Of a stretch of 36,890 nt of DNA, positions 17,400-23,712 are shown one piece after another. Each line of letters starts with the position of its first letter. Position 1 is the first letter of the stretch. The notes below the pieces were generated by a model. That model searched no databases, was not told the DNA's origin, and saw only the letters and a program-made list of their open reading frames with translations. The stretch covers positions 1 to 36,890 of the forward strand of contig DAOPYE010000018.1 in assembly GCA_035352715.1 (NCBI GenBank), given 5' to 3'. The DNA is from DAOPYE01 sp035352715. Its GTDB lineage: Bacteria > Acidobacteriota > Holophagae > Holophagales > Holophagaceae. The position numbers were made by a program, and so were the translations under genes.

Positions 17400-18836
17400 T
17401 CAAGCGATCTGCACCGTGACGGTCATCGTGGTGCCCAGGCCCGCGCCTTCGCTGAACAGGCTGATGGTGCCGCCCATCATCTCGATCAGGTTCTTGCAGA
17501 TGACGAGTCCCAGACCGGTGCCACCATATTCGCGGGAATGGCCGCCTTCGGCCTGTACGAACTTCTGGAACAGCCGCGCCTGGGCCTCGGGTGTGACGCC
17601 GATGCCCGTATCGACCACCTGCAGGCTGATCTGCCCGATGCCCCGCTCGACCACTAGGCGCACACTGCCCTCGCGGGTGAACTTCAATGCATTGGACAGG
17701 ACATTCAAAAGGATCTGGCGCAAGCGCCCCGCATCCACCAGCACGTCGGGCATGGATTCCAGTTCCTCTGGCCAAATCAGCGCCACCTCGGGCTTGCGCG
17801 GATAGGCCTCGGCGATGGGCTTGATCTCCTCGACGATGGATTGGAGCGAGCAGGGATCAAGATGGATCTGCATGCGCCCCGCCTCGATCTTGGCGAGATC
17901 CAGGATGTCGTTGAGCAGATCCAGCAGATGCTTGCCCGACGCATAGCTATCGCCCAGCATCCGCCGCATCTCGTCCTCGTCATCGTACAGCCCGTCCATG
18001 ACCAGCCGCGTGAAGCCCAGGATTCCCGTGAGCGGCGTGCGCAGCTCGTGGCTGGTGAGGGCCAGGAATTCGCTCTTGAAGCGGTCCGCCTCGCGCAAGG
18101 CCACGTTGGCCTTTTCCAGTTCGGCCGCCTGACGCTTCAAGGTGTCGCGCTGTTCGCCCAGATCTCGGAACAACCAAGCGTTGTAGATGGAGACGGCCAC
18201 CTGGCGCTGAAGCACCGTCAGCGTCTCCAGGTCTTCTTCCAGATGCCGCCCCGTATCCAGCGACATGACGGCGAATCCCATGAGCAGCAGCTGATGTTCG
18301 AAGGGGACAAAGAACAACGAGGCGTCCGGCCCGCTGCGCAACGCCTCCAATTGCCCCGTCAGCGGGGCGGAATCTAACCATTGATGCTGAAAGAGGACGA
18401 TCGGCGCATCAGGAAAGGGATTAGGCGCGGGCAGGCGCAGCTGGTTCCAGACACTGCGGGGCAGGCCATAGCCAGCCCTGGGCTGGTAGCCGCCTCCGGC
18501 GTCCTCCAGGATCCACACCACGCAGGTGTGGGCATTGAATTCCTGGATGAACACGTCCTGAAGCACGCTGGCGACCTGGGCGACCTTGGGCGTGGCGGCC
18601 AGGATCTCCGCCACGTGCTGAAGCACCGCCATCTGGTGCGTGCGCCGCCCCAGCTTGGTGCGCATATCCGTCAACTCCTGGTTCAGCTGCGAGATATGCC
18701 GTTGACTCTGAACCAGTTCCGCCAGGATCTCATCGCCCTGCGAGCGGGACGCGCTGCCGGACGCCGGGGCCGCACCGGGCTTATAGGGGCTGGAACCCGG
18801 CTTATATGGATTATTGGAAGAGGGCGGAAGGCTCAT
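17400..18836 (-). CDS. Soluble GAF-domain histidine kinase
   Basis: The 478-residue kinase has no transmembrane helix. Residues 1-35 are low-complexity with a tandem PYKPGSS/PYKPGAA repeat, followed by a helix (36-70), a GAF domain (about 68-220), a coiled coil, HisKA with His263 in LTSHELRTP, and an HATPase with Asn382, DTGIG (409-413) and GGTGLGLVI. It should sense a cytosolic ligand or redox state through the GAF domain and autophosphorylate; no receiver domain is attached and no response regulator gene adjoins, so it is an orphan. The start chosen is the ATG before SLPPSSNN; the frame stays open 110 codons upstream, but that region is antisense to the divergent kinase. The ribosome-binding site is weak. 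The DegT aminotransferase gene follows closely. Confidence 0.9.
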   Translation of the reverse strand: MSLPPSSNNPYKPGSSPYKPGAAPASGSASRSQGDEILAELVQSQRHISQLNQELTDMRTKLGRRTHQMAVLQHVAEILAATPKVAQVASVLQDVFIQEFNAHTCVVWILEDAGGGYQPRAGYGLPRSVWNQLRLPAPNPFPDAPIVLFQHQWLDSAPLTGQLEALRSGPDASLFFVPFEHQLLLMGFAVMSLDTGRHLEEDLETLTVLQRQVAVSIYNAWLFRDLGEQRDTLKRQAAELEKANVALREADRFKSEFLALTSHELRTPLTGILGFTRLVMDGLYDDEDEMRRMLGDSYASGKHLLDLLNDILDLAKIEAGRMQIHLDPCSLQSIVEEIKPIAEAYPRKPEVALIWPEELESMPDVLVDAGRLRQILLNVLSNALKFTREGSVRLVVERGIGQISLQVVDTGIGVTPEAQARLFQKFVQAEGGHSREYGGTGLGLVICKNLIEMMGGTISLFSEGAGLGTTMTVTVQIA

Positions 18837-18897
18837 GAGTTCTGGAAAGCATGACCTCACCCGCAACGGAAGTCCAACGTGAGACACTGGAATTTCC

Positions 18898-20118
18898 ATG
18901 AGCAACGGGCGACTCAAGGCACCTCCAACAGAACGGCTCATCTTCTGGAGCATGGCGATCCTGCTGCTCTCGCAGATGGGCTGGTGGATCAGTCTCCAGG
19001 TGCGGGAGTCCCGCCGGATGCAACAGGCGAAGATCGACCGCATGCGCGCCGGGCGCGCCGAGGCCTGGCAGATGGACACCATGGAGGTGCTCCAGATCAA
19101 GATCCACCACGATTCGACCGACGATACGCCCGGCACGGTCGAAGGGCGCATCATCCAGCAGTACACGCCGCTCTACTACCGCAAGCAGGCCATCGAGAAC
19201 CGATTTCCCTACGTCGCGGTCGTGGCTGCCCCCGTTGAGGAAGACGACCTCATCCTGGTGGATAACACCGCCTATCTGACCCTGCGCAAGGATGTGCTGG
19301 CCGCCATGGACCGCGAGCGGACCCTGGCCCTCTGGCGCACGGGCGGACAGGGTGCGCTGCTGGCGTGCGTGGTGCTGATGGGCATGGTCTACATCTACCG
19401 AAAGCTGAACGCTGAGCTGGAACTGAAGCTCCGCCAGCGGAACTTCATCGCCTCGGTGACCCACGAACTGAAGACGCCCATCGCCAGCCTTCGGGTGTGG
19501 ATGGAGACGATCTTCATGCGCAAGCTGGAGCCCGAGCGCCTGGCCCGCATCCACTATTTGATGGACGGGGACCTGCTCAGACTGACGGATCTGGTGGCGA
19601 ATCTGCTGGAAGTGGCCCGGGCAGATGCCGGCCAGCTGGATATCTCCCTGGAGCCCATGGAGCTGGCTCCCTGGCTGCACAGCGTCTGCGACCACATGGA
19701 CGCGCGCCTGGGTCCCGGTCAGCTGGGATTACACATCGAGGCTGCGGAAGGGATCTGGATCAACGGCGATCCCAAGCGCCTGGGAACGGTCCTCGAGAAC
19801 CTGCTTTCCAACGCCTTCAAATACGCGCCGGAGCCCCGATTCACCACCGTGACCCTGGATGGAAACCAGGAGGACGCCATTCTCGTCGTCTCCGACCGGG
19901 GCAACGGCATCCAGCCCCGGGATCTCCCCAAGCTCTTCCAGCGGTTCTTCCGGGTGGGGAACGAGATGACGCGGGGCGTGCCGGGAACGGGCCTAGGGCT
20001 CTTTCTCTGCAAGGAGATCATCCAGCGCCACCGGGGCGATATCCGCGCTTCCAGCCTGGGACCCGGCCTGGGCACAAGCTTCACCATCCGCCTGCCGAGA
20101 AGGATGAACGTGCGCTAA
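18898..20118 (+). CDS. Membrane sensor histidine kinase
   Basis: Classical two-TM sensor kinase of 406 residues: TM1 about 14-34, a periplasmic region of about 115 residues, and TM2 about 150-168. A short linker leads to HisKA with His189 in SVTHELKTPIASLR and an HATPase with NLLSNAFKYA (Asn305), DRGNG at 333-337 and GTGLGLFL. The periplasmic segment resembles no domain I can name. The only gene behind it in the same direction, 45 bases on, encodes an ECF sigma factor, so the usual response regulator is missing. It diverges from the GAF kinase with 61 bases between starts. Its output could be the sigma factor, directly or through a distant regulator; that link is inferred from gene order only. 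Confidence 0.93.
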   Translation: MSNGRLKAPPTERLIFWSMAILLLSQMGWWISLQVRESRRMQQAKIDRMRAGRAEAWQMDTMEVLQIKIHHDSTDDTPGTVEGRIIQQYTPLYYRKQAIENRFPYVAVVAAPVEEDDLILVDNTAYLTLRKDVLAAMDRERTLALWRTGGQGALLACVVLMGMVYIYRKLNAELELKLRQRNFIASVTHELKTPIASLRVWMETIFMRKLEPERLARIHYLMDGDLLRLTDLVANLLEVARADAGQLDISLEPMELAPWLHSVCDHMDARLGPGQLGLHIEAAEGIWINGDPKRLGTVLENLLSNAFKYAPEPRFTTVTLDGNQEDAILVVSDRGNGIQPRDLPKLFQRFFRVGNEMTRGVPGTGLGLFLCKEIIQRHRGDIRASSLGPGLGTSFTIRLPRRMNVR

Positions 20119-20163
20119 CGATGCACACGCCCGAGGGCGGGCAAGGTAGTCTATAAGGCCGCT

Positions 20164-20775
20164 ATGGACCAGGAATCCGAAACCCAACTCATCGCCCAAG
20201 CCCTCAAGGGGGACGGAGAGGCTTTTTCCGAGTTGGTAAAACCCTACATGGGGCTCTTCACCGCCGGCATCCACCGGATCCTGCAGGATCCCCTGGACAC
20301 CCAGGACGCCCTTCAGGAAGCCCTGCTCAGCATCCATACGGAACTACACCGGTTCCTGGGCAAGAGCAAGTTCTCCACCTGGGCCTATCGCATCTGCCTC
20401 AACGAGGCCTTGATGCTGCGCCGCTCCCGCATCCGTCGCCGGGAGGACGCCATCGAGGACTTCATGCCCCGCTCCTCGGAGGACGGCCACATCAGCGGCC
20501 GTGAGAACCTGCTGGAGAGCCCCACCTCGCGGGAGCCCAGCGCCATCGAGCGCGTGGAGGAGGCCCAGGTCCGCCAGAAGGTTCGAGAAGGCCTGCAGCG
20601 CCTATCGGAAGAACAACGCGCCGTATTCGTGATGCGCGATATCGAGGGCATGGACACCGAGGAGGTGGCCAAGGTCCTGGGCATCAGCCGCGGCCTGGTG
20701 CGCCAGCGCCTGCACCGCGCCCGCCTAGGATTGCGGGAGACCATGGCCCCCTTCCTGCCGGGAGGGCAGGCATAA
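20164..20775 (+). CDS. ECF-type RNA polymerase sigma factor (RpoE-like)
   Basis: The 203-residue sigma factor has only regions 2 and 4. Region 2 covers about 20-95 (DTQDALQEALLSIHTELHRF, STWAYRICLNEALMLRRSR), a variable acidic linker runs about 95-140, and region 4 covers 145-195 with LSEEQRAVFVMRDIEGM and the helix-turn-helix EVAKVLGISRGLVRQRLHRAR. It would direct polymerase to a stress or envelope regulon. No anti-sigma gene is adjacent: the preceding gene is a sensor histidine kinase in the same direction, and the next gene is convergent. A long hairpin follows the stop. TATAAG lies seven bases before the ATG and could be a -10 for a nearly leaderless transcript, but no matching -35 is clear. 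Confidence 0.94.
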   Translation: MDQESETQLIAQALKGDGEAFSELVKPYMGLFTAGIHRILQDPLDTQDALQEALLSIHTELHRFLGKSKFSTWAYRICLNEALMLRRSRIRRREDAIEDFMPRSSEDGHISGRENLLESPTSREPSAIERVEEAQVRQKVREGLQRLSEEQRAVFVMRDIEGMDTEEVAKVLGISRGLVRQRLHRARLGLRETMAPFLPGGQA

Positions 20776-20803
20776 GGCTTCATCGCCCAGGCCTGGATGA
20801 ACG

Positions 20804-20843
20804 ATCGAGCCCGACGCAGGCGAAGGCTTGCGTCGGGCTCGAT
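20804..20843. terminator. 18-bp hairpin between convergent sigma factor and lipoprotein genes
   Basis: ATCGAGCCCGACGCAGGC pairs with GCTTGCGTCGGGCTCGAT around the loop GAAG, all 18 positions matching with one G-T wobble. It lies 28 bases after the sigma factor stop and 27 bases after the lipoprotein stop on the other strand, so it can serve both genes. Neither side has a clear U-tract, so it may stabilise 3' ends or act with Rho rather than be a classical intrinsic terminator. Confidence 0.7.
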
Positions 20844-20870
20844 GCGACCCAATCGGAATAACGACTTGGA

Positions 20871-21728
20871 TCAGGGCTTGAAGGTCAGGCGCTCCGGGGC
20901 GCTCAGCGAGAAGGTCACGGGCTTGGACGCGGGCAGGGTGATGTTGGTGTCCGCACTGCCGGCGGCGACCGCCGTACCGGCTGCGGCGCCAATGGCGGCA
21001 CCACCCAGGGCGTGGTCGTTCTTGTTCTTGCTATCGGACAGAATGCCCACCAGAGCGCCCAGGGCCGCGCCACCGCCGATGAACTTGGCGTTGCGCGCCC
21101 CGCGCTTGTCGCCCACCACCACATAGGTGCCGGTGTCCACGTCATCGCGGCCGACGAACGTCAGCTTGATGCCCAGGCCCCCCTGGCCACCCGAAAGGCG
21201 ACCAGCGGGCGCGCTCTGGCTGACGACGCCGCGCACCGACGTGCCCGCGGCCCATACGGTGCGCCCATCCACCACGACCGGATCAGCCAGCACGCCTTCC
21301 CAGACGTCCCCGGCCTGCACCGTGGCGGTGCTGAGATCCTTGGCCAGCCGGACCTCCAGCTTCGTGCCCGCGGGCACATCCACGATCACGGGCTTCGGAG
21401 CGTCCTTGACCACCGGAGCCTTGGCCAGATCCAGCGCGTTCTTGTGTTTCTCGCCCGCCTGCCGTTTGGCGTCGGCCAGCTGGCGTTCCAGAGCTTTCTG
21501 CTCCGACTTGGTGAGATGCTCGGCCGTGGCCTGATCGCCACTAGCGCCCGCCTTGCCAGCTTTCACCTCGGCCAGCAACTGCTCCAGGGCAGCGACCTTG
21601 GCATCGGAGGCCTTGGCGGCATCCTGGGCCGCTTGGGCCTCGGGGCTCAGTTTCCGTTCGCAGGCCAGTCCTGCCGCCAGCAGGGCTGCCACCATGGACA
21701 GACGCGCAAAGGATCGGATCGTTTTCAT
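20871..21728 (-). CDS. Putative glycine-rich (glycine-zipper) lipoprotein
   Basis: The 285-residue protein starts with MKTIRSFARLS and a hydrophobic segment ending LLAAGLAC, a signal peptide whose Cys23 could be lipidated, although the lipobox (G-L-A-C) is not canonical. Residues 25-100 are Ala/Lys/Glu-rich and probably coiled coil. Residues 115-220 look like a beta-rich domain (VPAGTKLEVRLAKDLSTATV, VVVDGRTVWAAGTSVRG) resembling TrbI/VirB10-like or outer-membrane assembly folds. About 225-265 is a Gly/Ala zipper (FIGGGAALGALVGIL, GGAAIGAAAGTAVAAG). The ATG has GGAG seven bases upstream. It is probably a periplasmic, membrane-attached envelope protein of unknown function. It converges with the sigma gene and diverges from hrcA with 53 bases between starts. 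Confidence 0.75.
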   Translation of the reverse strand: MKTIRSFARLSMVAALLAAGLACERKLSPEAQAAQDAAKASDAKVAALEQLLAEVKAGKAGASGDQATAEHLTKSEQKALERQLADAKRQAGEKHKNALDLAKAPVVKDAPKPVIVDVPAGTKLEVRLAKDLSTATVQAGDVWEGVLADPVVVDGRTVWAAGTSVRGVVSQSAPAGRLSGGQGGLGIKLTFVGRDDVDTGTYVVVGDKRGARNAKFIGGGAALGALVGILSDSKNKNDHALGGAAIGAAAGTAVAAGSADTNITLPASKPVTFSLSAPERLTFKP

Positions 21729-21781
21729 GGACGCTCCAGAAGGTTGAGGTTGGTGACGTATAGTAATACATCGGGTCAACC

Positions 21782-22840
21782 ATGACGCATCCCCTCCTGA
21801 ATCCACGCAGCGAATCGGTCCTTCGGACCTTGATCGAGGCCTACCTGCTGGAAGGCGAGCCCGTGGGATCGCGGCTCATCTCGCAGAGATTCCCCCAGCC
21901 CGTGTCCTCGGCCACCATCCGAAACGTCCTCATGGACCTGGAAGATGACGCCCTGGTGGCCCAGCCCCACACCAGCGCCGGCCGGGTTCCCACAGAGCGG
22001 GCGTACCGCTACTACGTGGATCGCTGGGTGCGGCCCACCAAGGCCGGACTGGGTTCGGATCTGGGCGCGCAGCTCGCCACCAGCTTTCAGGGCTTGGAGG
22101 AAGGCCCGGATGTTTGGCTGCGCCATGCCTCACGGGTGCTTTCGGAAGTCATGGGCGGCATCTGCGTGGCCCTGCCCGTCCATCTCGGCGGCAGCCGCTT
22201 GGTGCGCCTGGATTTCGTCCCTCTGGACGGCCGTCGGCTGGTGGCCATCTGGGTGGGCACCGGCGGCGAGGTCGAACACCAGGCCATGGACAACCCCTGG
22301 CACTTCGATGCGAGCACCCTTGCAGAACTGAGCAACTTCGCCACCCTGCACTTCGTCGGATGCACGCTGGAAGAGCTTCAGGGCCGCCTGCTGGAGACGC
22401 TGCAGAACCATGCCGATGCCGCCCGCGTGATCGCGGAGCGCCTGATGACGCTGGCCACGCGCCTGGAGCGCCCCGGAAACCGGCCCGAGCCGGGCATCGT
22501 GGTCTCGGGTCTCGGCGGACTGGGACGGGAACCCGAATTCGAGGATTCCAAGACCTTCCGCGAACTGGTCCAGGCGTTCGAGGAGCACGAGCGCCTGGCC
22601 CGGCTGCTGAACGCCTTCGCGCATTCCGCCGCCGAGGAAGTAAAGCTCCTGCTGGGCTCCGAGAATCCCTTCCTGGCCGCTATGCCCCTGGCGACGGCGA
22701 TGCGCACCGTGTCCCTGCCCTTCAATGGCAGCGTGACCTTCGCCCTGGTGGGGCCGCTGCGCCTCGACTACCAGAAGGTGGTGGGCGGTCTCGCATGGTG
22801 GTCCGGAGAGGTTCAGCGGCGCGCCCCGAAATCCGCCTGA
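21782..22840 (+). CDS. hrcA: Heat-inducible transcription repressor HrcA
   Basis: Repressor that binds CIRCE operators and is kept active by GroEL. The 352-residue length is standard. The N-terminal winged helix (about 1-75) includes VGSRLISQRFPQPVSSATIRN and VLMDLEDDALVAQPHTSAGRVPTERAYRYYVD, the most conserved part of the family; the C-terminal half has NPFLAAMPLATAM and VALVGPLRLDY-like motifs (here FALVGPLRLDYQKVV). It heads the cluster hrcA-grpE-dnaK-dnaJ. I searched by eye for the CIRCE pattern TTAGCACTC-N9-GAGTGCTAA upstream of hrcA, grpE and dnaK and found none, so its operator may lie at groESL outside the window. Confidence 0.96.
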   Translation: MTHPLLNPRSESVLRTLIEAYLLEGEPVGSRLISQRFPQPVSSATIRNVLMDLEDDALVAQPHTSAGRVPTERAYRYYVDRWVRPTKAGLGSDLGAQLATSFQGLEEGPDVWLRHASRVLSEVMGGICVALPVHLGGSRLVRLDFVPLDGRRLVAIWVGTGGEVEHQAMDNPWHFDASTLAELSNFATLHFVGCTLEELQGRLLETLQNHADAARVIAERLMTLATRLERPGNRPEPGIVVSGLGGLGREPEFEDSKTFRELVQAFEEHERLARLLNAFAHSAAEEVKLLLGSENPFLAAMPLATAMRTVSLPFNGSVTFALVGPLRLDYQKVVGGLAWWSGEVQRRAPKSA

Positions 22841-22905
22841 CCCATTTTTCACTTTTGAAGGACGATCCGTGCGGAGAGGCGACGGCTGCCGTACAATCGA
22901 TCCCC

Positions 22906-23643
22906 ATGACCATCGATCCGCTGAAGCCCCAAGACCCGTCCGCCATCGATGCGGACCAGCCGCACGCCAGCGATATGACAGTGGATCTGACGCTGGACGG
23001 CCTGGACGGCCTGGATGACCTCCAGGCCGTCGCCGACGCCGCCGCCGACGAACTGCCCGAGTACTCCCCGGAGGTCGAAGCGCTGGATGACGCATTGCCT
23101 GGCGAATCCATCGACGGAACGACCTCGCCCAACAGCGAGGAAGTGTCGGACTACCTGAACGCCGAGTTGGAAGCCACGCTCAAGGAGGCCCTGGAACGCA
23201 TCCAGGAGCTGGAGAAACACGAGACCGAGCACCAGGACAAGCATCACCGGCTGCTCGCCGATTTCTCGAACTACCGAAATCGCACCGCACGGGAAATCCA
23301 GATGGCCGTGGACCAGGCGGAGCAAAAGCTGCTTCGGGAATTCCTGCCCGTGCTCGACAACTTCGACCGGGGACTCGCCTCGAACTATCAATCCGTGGAA
23401 GATTTCCGGGCTGGCGTCGAATTGATCCGCAAACAGTTTGTCGACGCCCTTCACCGCATGGACGTGGAGGCCATCCCTATAGAAATTGGCGATCCCTTCG
23501 ACGCCCAACACGCGGAAGCGCTCACGACCCTGGTGAACCCCACCCTGGCCGATGGCGCCATCGCCGACATCTTCGAAAAGGGCTTCACCCTCCGAGGCCA
23601 GCTGCTCCGCCCCGCGCGCGTGGTGGTCAATCGCGTCGAATAA
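22906..23643 (+). CDS. grpE: GrpE nucleotide exchange factor
   Basis: Releases ADP from DnaK, resetting the chaperone cycle. The protein has 245 residues. The first 80 or so form an acidic Asp/Ala-rich extension with DGLDGLDDLQ; a long helix follows (about 85-130, ELEATLKEALERIQELEKHE), then LLADFSNYRNRTAREI, LLREFLPVLDNFDRGL and the C-terminal beta domain ending LLRPARVVVNRVE. The extension makes it longer than E. coli GrpE (197). The ATG lies 65 bases after hrcA; no good Shine-Dalgarno is seen, but the frame further upstream is antisense-like and unrelated to GrpE. The coding region holds a perfect 11-bp hairpin listed separately. Confidence 0.94.
   Translation: MTIDPLKPQDPSAIDADQPHASDMTVDLTLDGLDGLDDLQAVADAAADELPEYSPEVEALDDALPGESIDGTTSPNSEEVSDYLNAELEATLKEALERIQELEKHETEHQDKHHRLLADFSNYRNRTAREIQMAVDQAEQKLLREFLPVLDNFDRGLASNYQSVEDFRAGVELIRKQFVDALHRMDVEAIPIEIGDPFDAQHAEALTTLVNPTLADGAIADIFEKGFTLRGQLLRPARVVVNRVE
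23005..23031 (+). other. Perfect 11-bp hairpin inside the 5' part of grpE
   Basis: GACGGCCTGGA pairs perfectly with TCCAGGCCGTC around the loop TGACC, within codons 34-42 of grpE. It partly reflects tandem CTGGACGGC repeats that encode the DGLDGLDD acidic stretch. It may slow ribosomes or act in RNA stability, or be a by-product of the repeat. Confidence 0.4.
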
Positions 23644-23712
23644 CCCGCAAGACCCATCCCGCAGGACATCCAAACCGATATCATCTCGTTTAAATAACCA
23701 CTGGAGCACGTC

